Assembly: GCA_032173965.1 (NCBI GenBank)
Contig: CM063288.1
Location: 16,348,501 to 16,412,500 of the forward strand
Origin: Sitta carolinensis
Lineage: Eukaryota > Chordata > Aves > Passeriformes > Sittidae
Reading direction: 5' to 3'
Length of the DNA: 64,000 nt
The notes beneath the pieces are model-generated. The model worked only from the letters and a program-made list of their open reading frames with translations. It made no database searches and had not been told where the DNA came from. The position numbers were made by a program, and so were the translations under genes. Positions within the stretch are counted from its first letter, which is position 1; each line of letters starts with the position of its first letter. Below are positions 37,601 to 50,180 of this stretch, piece by piece.

Positions 37601-40600
37601 TTCATTCCTCCAACAGCACAATGACTGATGGCCACTGGAGAGAGGGTCATGAGAAGGAGATAAACCTTGGGTTTATCTTGACCTACTGATCTCCCTTCCA
37701 CCAAAGAATGAACATAGACCTTACTCTCTTCAAAATTAAATTTGAACCTTATTTCTTCAGCTTACCTTTTCTCATATTTTTCATGAATATGCAACATACT
37801 CTCTCTCTTGTGTATAAGAGCATGCATATAACAGACACATATTTGAACAAAAAGCTCTAACAAATCTTACAGACCAGTTAAGCAATCTTTTGTAGTACAG
37901 GAAGGAAGGGAGAGTCATTTTTATTGTTTAATTGCTGGGAACTAAGCAGGCCCAGTGATGAAGCAGATCATTAATCATTCAGTGACTTGTCTGTATATGC
38001 AAGACAAAGGCAGAGTACAAATATTCAGCGTTGTATTCACAGCTGAGAGACACCTGATGTAAAAAGCTACAACTTACGGTGGAGCTAAGCTTTTGCAGCT
38101 AGGGCACCACATTTAATATGCCCACCCAGTGCAAACCAACACTGCCAATGGTTTGCAGGTGCCTATTGAGCTGCAGCCACAGAGGGCATCTGTAACCACA
38201 GAGCTTTCCTGGCCTTCAACATCAGGTCAGTGCCGACCATCTCCTCCCGCCCTGAATCACTCTCCTCTAGAGCTAATGCTTTTACAGAAGAGAGATATGA
38301 ATGTAATATTAGTCCAGAGAGTACATTCTTCCTTGTTGTAGACACTTTGTGCACATCTGTACATTAGAATTCAGTTTGTCTTAGTTCAGTGTGTATCCAA
38401 ACTTGTACCAGGTGATACTATAAACTCAAGAACAAAACTGATATTCTTTGTTGGACCTTGAGTTTACACCCTTGACTTTGCATGCTAATTTTATCAACTT
38501 TTCAATAAATACTACTTCCAGTTACTGAAAAATATAACAGAAGAATCAAAAAATACTATTCCTTTTGTCAATTTTCAATTAAACTGCATCTTTTAGATGC
38601 ATCTTTTTTCATTGCTTATTTTCTAGTGCAAAGCATATGGGACTTAATGAATTCTGACATTAAAACATCTTTAATGATAGAGCAAGCCTGTACAGCTAGA
38701 AACTTTTGCCAAAGGCTGTGGGAATTAAAAAAAGAAATTGTGCAACCCAAGATCAGGGTAGCTTTATATATTTAAAGAGAAATTAAATATTATACTCTTC
38801 ACCATCCTACTCTTCCCTTAAACATAATGCTCAGTATTACATTGCTTTAACAGTTTATACAAGATTTAATAATTTGTCACAGAAGGATATTTTGAGCAAC
38901 CTTAAGAAGCATTTTTCTCTTCTATCCCTATGTTGCTTCTTAAAACTAAGCAGCAATTGCAAATCATGGGAGTTAGAGCAGTAAAAGCCTCTTATTTACA
39001 TATTTCAGAAAATATTCAAAGCTGATGATCCTTGTGGGTCCCTTCCAAGTCCAAATCTTAAGCGAATGGCCCTCACAGGGATCAAAACGACAATGGTGGT
39101 GTCTTAGCACCATGCTCTGACCAGCTGAGCTAATCTCGGTCTTGATTAAAGGAATAAAATTTTTGTTCCTCTCTGGCTTCAATGTGACAACCAGGAGTAA
39201 CATCAGCACTGTTAGCCCTCGATATTTTGTAGCAGTGGTTTTCAGGCTGTGGTTCCTGTGTTTTTTCTAAAGGATCTGTGAAAGATAATTGAAAGAAAAA
39301 TTGAATTTATGGTGAATCAGCTTAAATTCACTAGAGATCTTCAGTGCTTACCTTTGTAAAGGTAAGAAACAAGACAACACTCAACTATGACTGACAGAAG
39401 ACAGCTAGTTCAGGGCTCCATTTTCACTCCTCCCCACACTAGAAAGCTGTCCAAGGCCAGATCATTTCAAACCATAGCGTGCATCATTCCTGGTGGACCT
39501 CTTCCTAGTCTAGTCAAGAACACAGGCAGGAGCAGGGCTTTTGCACACTCAATTTTCTCCCTAAAATAGAATCTGAGCGATCAGTATCTGTATCCTAAGT
39601 GGGAAGAAAGGGGTGGGTCATGGACAGTTTTTTATTTTTGCATCTTCACCATAACCAGCCATTCCTGAAATAAAAATGGCATGGGCTGCCCAGCAAAAAT
39701 GCTCTCTAGTTTACATCCATTAAGCCAAAATCACTTAAGTTCTTTTTCAGTATAAGAAATATTAAATAATTCATAAAGCCTATGGAACAGGCATAAAACT
39801 TCTGTAACTTTTTAATGTCCGTATTTCTCATTTTAAATATAAGAAAGACATATACACTCAGACTTACACATACCTTACATATTCTACAGCACAGCTGCTT
39901 TAGGTAATTATTTATATAACTATCCTCATGCATCACCACACAGCTACATGCTACTGTGATCAGGAGGAAATGCCTTTCAAGATTTTGCCCAGAAGATCAT
40001 TTCTACAATCACTATTGATCCAACACAAAGCTAAAAGCCAGTGAATACTGAGTATCATGTTTTAGAGGAGGAAGGCTAAGCATGCTGCTACTCTGCTCTC
40101 ACTGCTCATCTGCTGGCTCCTGGCTCTTCATACCAGTCTGGACTGTTTCCTCCAATTCACGTCATCTCCTGCATTTCGCAGGAGAATAGAAAAGCTTTAA
40201 ATATTACATTCCTCACTGAAAACAGTAGTTCTTTAAGGAGGAGAGTGAAACTAAACACAAAAGTTATTTAAAATTATAGCAATCATATAATAGTTACATA
40301 TCATAGCTGAGAAGTTAATTAAGTACACAAATTAAAGTTCTGAGTTTGGTTTTTGGTGACAAAATGGAGAGGAAATCATAATCCATAAAACACCATCAAC
40401 TAATACAATAACTTACATTAAAGAAGGACAAAGCCCAACAACAACTGGTGAAACTAATACATCACTTCTAGGAATTTCAGGATTATATCAACTCGCAGCG
40501 CATTTCAAATTGCTCTCTGAGCTAAACTTTCTTCTTCACTGAAGATAAACAAGGACACGCTAAATACTGAATATATTTCATTAAGCTAAATAAAGCCTGA

Positions 40601-43134
40601 ATAGCCAGTTATAGCTGGGTTTAGCTTGCTCAGCATGATCAATGCCCAGTCACTCACCTAACTCTGGAGCTGACACTTTTGTGACCACCCTGTGTTAATC
40701 CCTGACCTTCCCAGATTCTTAGAGGTTTTTTCCAATGTGTCTTCTCATGCTCCAGAGGATGTTTCACTTGTGCTTTCTTTAACTGTTTAACCCATTCTTC
40801 CATTTAAGCCCAAACTTAGTTAAAATAACAAAGCTGCATTATGAAAGCATGTTTTTGTTGAACAAATGTTCTTCCTCCCACACCTATTTCACTACAGGCC
40901 CATGTCTCCTACCTCTTCATCCTGATAACAGTGCTTTTAGAGCCAGCTCCCTTTGCTGATTTTAGCCAAGTTTCTAGGGCACAATGTTTTAATTTAAACA
41001 TAGATCTGGTTTTACAATTTTGTTTTGCATGTGTTTGAACACGATCCTTTATAATCCCAGTGGTTGCTAATCTATTTCAAAACAGATTCGTAATCTTTGC
41101 TTTTTCAAGAGCTTTCCTACTACTATCCAGTCTTCTCTGTGCACAGTCCAAAATCACAGTTGCCTCATCATTGTGCCCCACTTCTGGCAGCCTGTAGTAC
41201 ACTATTATGCATAAGGTGAATTCACTAGTAAGACTGCATGATTGGGCATTATTGCCATGTGGTATGGAACTCTGGGAAAAATTTGAATTCCATAAAAACC
41301 TTTGCAAGGAGCAATGAAACTTCACAGCACCATCACAGACACAAAGAGCTGAGGCTGTACGCTATACAACAAAATTGAGGGTCTTTAAAAACCAAGGTTC
41401 TCACAACTCCCTTATGCACCTGATTATTTGTCTCTTTTTCAGTATCATGGAGATGAGACCTGTGTCACTTGACTGACTTTAAAACATTTGAAGTCATCTA
41501 TTTCTGAGTGACAGATCTAGACACCCTTTGTAACCACGAGGACAACCTCTGGAGGTGTGTTTTTCTTTACCTCTTCTAGAAAGAGAGCCTGGACAACTAC
41601 TTTGCAAAGTAAGCATTAGAAGTTCAAGCCTGTGAGGTGGATTACCTCTTAAGACCCCTGTTCAGTTTCCACTATCAGACAACGGACAGTTCTGTGCAAA
41701 TTTCTTGTCCCTAATTCATCACACTTATGTTAAATGTTTCCTTCAGACCCCAAAATAATTCCTACAATTCCATGCAGCAACTTTTTATTTCAACTTAGTT
41801 GAACCTCACATGTAAGGGTGCAACTCCAGCTTCAGCAATGACCCACCGGAGACAGCATGATTAGCAATGACATGCTTGGTGGCTTGTTCATTGAGAACAG
41901 GAGAATACAAGTGAAAATAAAAATTAACAAACTAAAAAGCACTAATACCAGCTTCTGTTAAAATTCTTTAGTGTCATTACTGCCTGTCTCTACATAGACA
42001 AGCTGTAACATTTTTACTAAATGTAATACAGAAAAACTTACAATATAACTAAAGTAACAAATGCAACAATGTGCTTAAATTTTCCAAAACTTTGTAACAA
42101 AGTTATAACTAAATAAAAACCTCAGCAATTAATCCCTGCGCAAAGGGTCTGCAAAAGCAAGGCTAGGAAGTCAAACTACTGCATTAGATTAGTTTTGCCA
42201 AAGGGAGTGGTTTCCGGTACTCTGAAGCATTTTCCATCCTTACAGCAGCACAGACTGCCTCAAACTGGAACAATCTTTCAGGGATGAGGCATGTTTGGAG
42301 TTTTACTAAACAAGCCACATTCTTGTCTGCCTGCCGAGGGCTACTTTCCTCCTCCTCAGTGACATGGTCTGGCTGCAGAGAACATTTCAGCAGTGGGATA
42401 AAGTCAGCTTCAGCAACCACATCAACACTGTAATTTGTAAAATTCCCACTTGGGATTCTCAATAAAATGCCTACTGAAAGCTGCCTGGAATGTCAGGCAT
42501 GTATTCTTTCCTTCCTTATTGTCCTCTTTACTTTCTATTTTACTCAGCAGCACTGAATTTCCTCTCCTCTTTTTTCAGTATTCAAGGGATATACATTTTG
42601 TCTCTTAGAAACAGTGCTGACAAAGCAGACAAACTGATGAGGAACTTGGTGTGACAATAAATTGAGCTAAGCCTTCTCTGAATTTTGCCTTGCACAATAT
42701 TTCTAGAAGCAGCATTCTATGCTGATCTCCTTCCATTTTCCTGAAGGACTTCAAAACCTACTCTGAGACTTGAGAGTTGCAGCTCCCCAGTGAATGATCA
42801 TGCCAGGCACTGCTGCAATTCTTCTGTTCTGATACAGATATTTGTTTCTTCACTTCAACTGGGATTACGTGGGATGTAAATTTGTACATAGCTGGCATCT
42901 TAGCTGCTTGTTTCTTTGCTAGGAGAACACTACTAGATTCCTAAAAAAGGTTTACAACAGAAAAGCAATATACTGTGTTCCAAGCAAGCATTACAGCCAT
43001 CCAAAAAGACAACAGTTTAATTTTAATAAGCCTGCCTCTAAATGAGAAGCCAGATACAACGATCAGTGTAACAGGCTTCCACCATGTAAGCAATAACCCA
43101 TTCATACATCTTGTAAGAAATATATGCAACATAC
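34646..43134 (-). other. RBMS1: Large RBMS1 intron between RRM2 and the post-RRM2 exon
   Basis: About 8.5 kb. It holds the tRNA-Ile-like SINE at 39021-39140 and a 102-codon open segment on the minus strand (42184-42492) that I do not recognise. A slightly GC-richer patch (37300-37600) has no identified content. The rest is AT-rich unique sequence. Confidence 0.75.
39021..39140 (-). mobile_element. tRNA-Ile-derived SINE with CR1-like tail (TguSINE1-like)
   Basis: On the minus strand 39140-39067 reads as a 74-nt tRNA-like head. It has an A-box region GATTAGCTCAGCTGGTCAGA, an anticodon arm ATGGTG-CTAAGAC-ACCACC and a TPsiC/acceptor side ending CCTGTGAGGGCCA. Length and sequence track tRNA-Ile(AAT). 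Directly after it comes a CR1-type 3' segment, GACTTGGAAGGGACCCACAA then GGATCATC. A tRNA-Ile head joined to a CR1 tail is the architecture I recall for TguSINE1, which uses CR1 machinery and is known from passerines. The anticodon position reads AAG and the T-loop is degenerate, so this is not a working tRNA gene. Confidence 0.75.
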
Positions 43135-43214
43135 CAGAAACTCCTGCTGGTGTCTTTATGAATTTTCCATTAAAATGAGCAATCACTGCTTCACATTTTT
43201 CTGTTGACTCCATC
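43135..43214 (-). CDS. RBMS1: RBMS1 coding exon, end of RRM2
   Basis: 80 nt; acceptor TTTATTTTCTTAG, donor GTATGT. The first G completes Arg. It then encodes [19 protein letters not shown] and KTPAGVS, and the last G begins a split codon (Val with the main acceptor of the next exon). This is alpha-2/beta-4 of RRM2 plus the start of the following linker. Ala in VIAHFNG and in TPAGVS are small differences from the mammalian protein as I recall it. The donor adjoins an open reading into the intron that should be ignored. Confidence 0.96.
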
Positions 43215-46200
43215 CTAAGAAAATAAAGAATAATTTACATAAATTAAACACTCAACCAGATTCCCATGTTTGTGATTTTTTTTTAAAAGCATATTTCTTG
43301 TTTTTTCTCAAATCATATTTCTTGCTTTTTCCCTTTTCACTGCTGTGGCTTGCTTTCCCATGTGTGAACAATGGAGAAGATGTTTTCTAAGAACATATAA
43401 CTTCAGAAAGGTAAAGCCAAACTCAATTAACATTCTGAGACCAAAGTCAGTGCCAAACTGAAAATAATACTCTTATTTACTCAGAAATTATATTGTAGCT
43501 GTCCAAGCTGCCTGAAGTACCTCTCATGCCTTGAAAGAAGCAGGACTGACTCACTATCACTCATAACTGAATCCTTAGTGTCCATGCTGCATGCAGCAAA
43601 GGTTAATGCCACTCTTAAAGAGAGGATTCAGAATTGTCTGTAGAGTTTACAGGTAATAAACTCAAACATAAACCTGCCTGACTGCCTGATCCAAACTGAC
43701 TTGGCAGCTTACTGCTTATACACATCATCTCCACTAAATGATACACCTGGTTCTTATTTAATTGCCTTCAAGTTCAAAACAGAAGCCAATACCTGCATAG
43801 CTGTGATGGCTACTGAGAATGTATCCAAAATCTTGAACAGGTTTGTGCACTTATGTTGTCAGATCTAGACTTAACAGACTGGGCAGATGGCTGGAGAGCT
43901 CCTGCTGGCCTGGGAGAGGCTCTGAGGCTGCAGCGTGGAAGTGCCAGCCCCAGCTGCCAGCCTGGACTCAGACACAGTGAGCGACCAAGATGCACGATTA
44001 CAACAAAACACATTTAAAAAGTTGTACTTATTTTGCAGCTGTCTGCAAGATGATGTCTGGTTAAATCTGAAGAGATAATTTCTTTTCATTTGTTCATTAA
44101 GTTCTGTAATTCAAATCCACAAATTAGGCCAATGGCCTCAGCAGCAAACAACCAGGATTAAAACTTACTAAGTCTTGGTATCTTTTTAATTCTGATATCC
44201 TTTCTGCACAGGCTGGCAAAACACAAGCATAGATAAGAACCATTACTACCAAAAAGCCACACTAAACGAGGTTTTCCTAATGATTGCAATAATAACTCCT
44301 AGAGAATTTTCAGAATTTCTAGATTATTTGATCTGCATCAAAGAAATCAAACTTTTTTTTTTTGTCTCACATGAAACAAACAATATAATTTAGTTTCAGA
44401 CTGAAGTCTGGACTTGATAAAATACATTGCTCCCTACTAACCTAATAAAAGTCTCCCAAAGGCAAGAAATTTAAATATTTATTTAATATCTACAGGTTTC
44501 TTGAAAAATTTAAACTTTAATTAATATTTATCCAAGAATTTTCCAATACAAGAAAAATTTCATCTTGTAGAAGGAAAGAAATTCTAATCAGATATAGAAG
44601 CAATACTTATCCTATAACTTATGTATACTATTTGTATGTATAAACATTTATATAAAACTAACTTCACTCATGTGTCTCTAAAACATAAAACATAAAACAG
44701 AGTAACTATTGAGAAAATACTTTAAAACTATTCTATTTTAATGTTTTCAATACAAGTGAGGATACATGTGTGTCTTTTTGATTTTTGCAGATGATTCTAG
44801 AACACTTTCAGCTACATTAGAAAAAATGTATGCTACCATAGCACTGATTCAAGGTAGAGGTGGTAAACAAGTCTAGGGAGAAGAGACTGAATGAATTCAA
44901 AATGCCTGCTGAATTTTAGAGTGGGTGTTCATGGATTCTACCCTTCATAGTACCAAAAAGTGAAAGCTACATGGAAAACACAAGTATATGAATGAAATTA
45001 AAATGCCCAGTTAATTTTACCCCAAATAATATTACAAACATTTGTTGTTTTTTTTTTTTTAAAGGGGATGGGAAGAAATTTTATCAAACCCCAAACTTTG
45101 CTGGTTTTCCACTCTTAAATAACGAAAATGGTTTTATTATTTCTAATTTTGTTCCTTTATTACATCTTCTTGAAATCAGACAGTTTGACAAGTATATAAA
45201 GTTGGGGGTCGGAAGGCTCAATGGAAGGAGAGATTTTGAAAAAAGAAAAATAAAAATTACAGTGCTATGAAATACCCCCAGCCAACTCACAGGAAAAACA
45301 ATCCCTAAACATTTTGTCCTCATCAGGAGATAAATTTGTTCAGTTCTTTTCTGTGCACTAATTTTTTGACTCTGCTATTTATTCAAATACAGAACTATTA
45401 CAATATTGGCTGAACATCTAAATTACTGATACTCGATTTCAGAGATTTTACAACATATTTTGAGAATCACAATTCTTTGCTCAAAGCATGCTCTTGTTTT
45501 TAATAGAAACCTTCAATTTAAAGCCTCTAAACTTTGACAGCTATACTCAGCTTAAATCAGGACTTGGATAAATAAAAACAGCACAGAAAAAACTTTGATG
45601 AAGAGATCCCAATAAAAATAACTGCATTAAGTAGAGAAAATGTAGACTCATATGGACAGAATATTTGGGAGGTATCTACTAATTTATGGAAAATACTTGT
45701 TCTTGTTGATTTGGGCAAGGTATTTAACTTAGCACACGAGTATTTTAAGATGAAATTTACTGTAAGTGAATAAAAATATTTTCTTTCCCAGCTGACATCA
45801 TGTTAATGAGCCTGAAAATTCAGAGGGCTGATGTTCAAAGGGCAATGATGTGTTCATTTTCTCCAAGGAACTAATGAAGAAAAACAAACAAAAAAAAAAG
45901 GCATGGGGGTGGGAAGAAGGTTCTTCCTTCTGGTCTGCTGCCTGGGATTCAAGCTTCAAAAGCCAGAAAAGTCACAGGAGAAGTCTCTGAAGTATCACGT
46001 AACTCTTGCTTACTGGATCAGGGATAGAGGAGAAAGGAGAAGTACAGAAAAGAGAAGGAAGTGGTTTAGAGTGAATTCTTGTTCTAGATAATTGTCCAGT
46101 AAGAGCAATAAATTTAGATTTCGCCATCTAAGCAAGATGAAACACAGCATTACCGAAGGAAGAATTAACAAAACCCTGCTGGATAACTCCGTCTCAACCT

Positions 46201-46317
46201 CCCTTCTCTTCACAAACTTTATTATTTTCAGTAATTTCAGCCTTTTCCACCTATTCTTGCCTATTCAATCAAAACAAAGGAGAAAGGCTGCCAGCACTGC
46301 TAACAGCACTGAGGTAC
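43215..46317 (-). other. RBMS1: RBMS1 intron within RRM2
   Basis: This intron splits the RNP1 motif of RRM2 (RGVGFAR/M). It is AT-rich with a short T-run at 45049-45060. No repeat family or coding frame is supported. Confidence 0.8.
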
Positions 46318-46475
46318 CTCGCAAAGCCAACACCACGGCTTGTCCCGCTGGAGTCCCGCAGTATCCTCGTGGAGATAACCTGCCCAAAGGGCTTCAGCAT
46401 ATTCTCAAGCTCCTGCTCATCCATTGAAAGAGGCAGATTTGAAATGTATAAGTTAGTCGGGTCTTGTTCTTGTTG
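46318..46475 (-). CDS. RBMS1: RBMS1 coding exon, RRM2 first two-thirds
   Basis: 158 nt; acceptor TTCTCTTTCAG, donor GTACCT. It starts in phase 0 with QQEQDPTN, the inter-RRM linker. RNP2 of RRM2 follows as LYISNL, then the alpha-1 helix ([15 protein letters not shown]) and beta-2/beta-3 with [15 protein letters not shown]. The terminal AG and the first base of the next exon form the Arg of the RNP1 motif RGVGFARM. The SSGTS loop is RBMS1-like; RBMS3 has a different loop as I remember it. The GTACCT donor is weaker than its neighbours. A second Met-initiated reading into this exon from intron sequence is an artefact of reading through the acceptor. Confidence 0.97.
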
Positions 46476-47512
46476 CTGAAAGAGAATTAAAACCAATTGT
46501 TATTGTAGTTGCCACTGACATTTTGAATTTAAAACAAGCAATTACGTATGACTCTGGTGCAGATTTTTACTTCTCAGGCCCTTTGTAAAAGCTGTTTTTT
46601 CCTAGTACTAGTGACCTCCATTGCCAGTGCCTGCAGCATTCCTGAGAAAGTTCCCCTTCTCCTGTTACTGCTGACACCGACATTTTTAAGTAGAGATAAA
46701 GGTGAATAATTGACCGGTTTATATTCCATGTTAAAACTCCATGTTTCAAATTTTTCTGAAAGGAAAAAAAAGTAAAAATGAGATAAAGGGAAGAAATCTG
46801 CAGAGAAATGCAAGAGTAGTAGAAAACACTAAGAAAGCCAAATGTAAATTAAGAGAAAAGATTGGGATGACAATCAGAAAATAACATGAGGAAGAAATGA
46901 GAAAATGGATTTAAGAGTATGTACATTGCCATAGTAATACCAAAAGAATAGAGTGATACAGAAGCAAGGGATATTGTCATCTCCTTCCACACACTAACAT
47001 TTTTGACTTTTCATCAAACTTTTATGTTATGCATCCAGACAATACAAAAGCCTTTCAAAAACTTTCTCTAGAAACAGAAAAAATGTGAGAGGGGGCAGCC
47101 AGGAGATGAGCAATCAGGGAGGAGGCAAATGTAGCCACATCTTTGCCATTACCCTTATCTTAGTCTACTCACTACTTTGGTGTTATCTATGTATGTGCCA
47201 CGAAATGACACCTCAAAGAAACCTTTTTGTTGAAATTGACGATTTCCAGTGTTTGTCTACAGATTTCCCAGCTGTGGCAAGGGAGCATCTCCTTCCTGCT
47301 GGTGATCACTGGCCATGCTCTGTACTGAAGCACATTCTCAGCCAACACAGATTGATGTGACGTGGCCCTTAAAGCTGTGCAAAACTTCAATGTCATCACT
47401 GTTATCCTGGTATAAATTTAAGTCTCTGCAGGGTGCCCACATTCAGTAGAATTTTTCTGGCCTCAGCAGTGATATGATATGAAATCAATTTTATTGACAC
47501 ACATATACAGTT

Positions 47513-47745
47513 TTCATAGAATCACAGAATGGGTAAAGTTGGAAAGGACCATGTCTGGTCATCCTAGATCACATTGCACAGGATGGTGTTCAGAGAGTTC
47601 TTGGATATCTCCAGTGAGGAACACTCCATAGTTTCTCTGGGAAATCTGTTCCAGTCACTGCACAGCAAAGAAGTTCATCCTCATTTGCAGATGGAACTCC
47701 CTGTGCATCAGTTTCTGCCCACTCTCCTAACATATTTGATGGCAT
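47513..47745 (-). mobile_element. CR1 LINE 3' fragment
   Basis: The plus strand begins TCATAGAATCACAGAATGGG, the reverse complement of a CR1 3' end. It continues through blocks typical of avian CR1 read in reverse: GTTGGAAAGGACCATGTCTG, TTGGATATCTCCAGTGAGGA, TCTGTTCCAGTCACTG, AAGAAGTTCATCCTCAT. It is diverged and 5'-truncated, the usual state of CR1 copies. Its open frames are shadows. Confidence 0.85.
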
Positions 47746-50108
47746 ACTCCACAATATCTTTTCCTTCTGTACAAGAGGGCTGACTGGCTTGCAGGGAAGT
47801 TTGAATCAAACCAGACAACAAAACCAAAACCATACGAAATCACAATGCTTGCCTCCTGACATTAAAGCATTTCTTAAAGTGATTATACTGGATGGATGGT
47901 GATATCCTCTCATGCCTATCAGGCACCAATTTGTCCTCAAGCTGCCCTTATATTAATAATAACTCAGTACTTTTAGTAGCATATTGCAAAATTTTGTAAC
48001 TTGCTATCTTGGATATCACCTCTCAGTTTGGGTTAGTTTATCCTGGGAGGGGGAAAAAAAAGTGTTGGGGCTTGGGGAAGGTCCCCACTTTTAGGCACAG
48101 AAAGGAATTATTCTGTTCCAAAAACTAATGAAAACTAAAAATGGGGAAGCAAATTCTAGGCTGAAAAACCTTCACTTATTTGAATTTTTACCCCAAGCCT
48201 CAGATTCAGTTCAAGAGTTAATGTTTTGAAGTTTTCCAAAAGGGTTTTTAAAGAAATTTGACTAAAAGACCTACAGGAGGGAAATGTTCTTCTATTACAT
48301 CCTCCTGATGTGCGTGCCTCTGCCACTGGTATGACTGTAATTCTTAGCCATACCAAAATCCCACGTAACTTACAAAACAGCCTTTTCCAGCTCCCAAGTG
48401 TTGCCCTCATTGGCCCTTATGGTCCATTACAAATGGCATTTGATTACGATTTTTCTTTTGTTACCTAGTGAAGACATCCTCCTTCCAAAATAATACTGAA
48501 TCTACACAGACAAGGTTTAGGGGTTCAAATTATCTTATAGGAGATCTGAATTCTTTTTCATATTAGAAAAATCAACAGAGAAGACAAGAAAATGTATTTA
48601 CTGTGAGGCCAGAGCTGACATTAATATTAACTGTTGGGCAGCATTACAGTAGTTACATCTTGACATTCAGCTCAAATTTTTTCAGGCAGGAATGTGAGAT
48701 CAAGAACAGCTTTAAGTGTTAGAACGGGCTTGTTACTTAGTGTTAGGCAATTTTGTTTTGCACCTTGAGATATGTAGGCTTAACCGCCTTCTTTAATGAG
48801 TTCTATTAGCAAAAGCTTTAAAGGAGGTTTCAGGCATTGACATTACAAAATTGCACTTGTAGCCATAGCAAGATTTTTCTGAAATCCAAATAGTATTTGA
48901 AAGGAAAAGTTTTGAATGTTTTACTTTTTATTACAGTCTGTAAAATATTTTGCAGGCAAATATCCTAAAACTTCCCTAAATAATCTAAAACAGTGTATCA
49001 GCTAGAAAGCCAGCCTCTTTGCATATCTTAATTTAATTTTCTAATGTTTTTATTCTAGAATAACAGAAAGTGTAAAAGTAGTCTCATTAAGAATTCTAAC
49101 ATTTGAAAAGACAAAGAAGGCCCCATTTTGTTCACAGTAGTAAAAGTGTAATTTACAACCAAAAAACAAACAAAAGATAACATTCAGAATCACCCAACAG
49201 AGAAGGAAATTCAGTCAAGTGCAGAAACTCAAGAGAAATCTGTTCGGGTAAGTGAGTAGAGCACAACCCCCTTCTCTTCGGCTCCTGCTGCAGCCCAGGG
49301 CATACCAGATTCCCACATTATCCTGGCACTGTATTCAGGATGAGACCATGAACTTTCCCTGCCAAAAGGGGCACAAGGACCTGCTGCCATTCACTGTACT
49401 TGCTGGGCATTAGATGTTAGAGGTAGAGAAAACTTCCTGCCCCAAAATCATGTAACGCTATCATTACAGAAGGCAATGCTCCACTTTGGAAGAATATTAG
49501 CAACTTCACCACTAGCCCACATTACAAAGCTCTTGGGAAAAAAGGTAAAAAAGGAAGTGCATCTGAGGAAATTGTTCTAAGGAAATTGTTTTCTCTGAAC
49601 AGAAAGCATTTTGTGATGGAAAAATTTTACATGTGGCCCATGAAACAATCTGTATTTTGCATTATTAATTATTGGGGTTCGGTCAGGTACATGCTGAATG
49701 GCTGACTGGAAAGGACTTCTGCTTTCCTGACCCTTTCTCCACAGTCTAGTACAGCCTGAACACTCCCAGGGATTCAGTTACTTCTGATTTGATCCTATGA
49801 TGGAACACACAGACCACAGCAGACAAAGGGGAGTTTGAAGACACTTCTACACACACAACCATAGCTAGAACTGGCAAAGATGGCAGGCACAGGAGGAAAA
49901 CGAAAAACAAAAAAGCCACCAGCAAATGAGGATGTTTCACCGAAATCCTGGAATACAACCTGAAATTTCTTTCGTCTGTAATTCTTCCAGCAAATTAGCT
50001 GAAATGCCAACAAACACATTCCACAGTGCACAGAGATGGTATCTGCACTGCAGGTGCAAACCCACGTCAACCCTGGGGAACAGCAGCAGTTCAGCTACAA
50101 GGATAAAT

Positions 50109-50180
50109 CACAGACCCACATAATATCTCAAGTTGTAAAGGACCCATAAAGATCACCAAGTCCAACTAGGTCAGGACAGA
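50109..50180 (-). mobile_element. Short CR1 LINE 3' fragment
   Basis: The segment ATAATATCTCAAGTTGTAAA then GGACCCATAAAGATCACCAA and GTCCAACT matches the reverse-complemented CR1 3' terminal block (consensus-like: GAGTTGGAAGGGACCCATAA, AAGTCCAACTC). Only about 70 bp are recognisable. Confidence 0.7.

Noticed and set aside
39067..39140. Functional tRNA-Ile gene on the minus strand
   Set aside because: The anticodon position reads AAG, the T-loop and anticodon stem are degenerate, and a CR1 tail follows directly. It is the head of a SINE.
47574..47783. 69-codon plus-strand open frame
   Set aside because: It lies almost wholly inside a CR1 fragment read against its coding direction.
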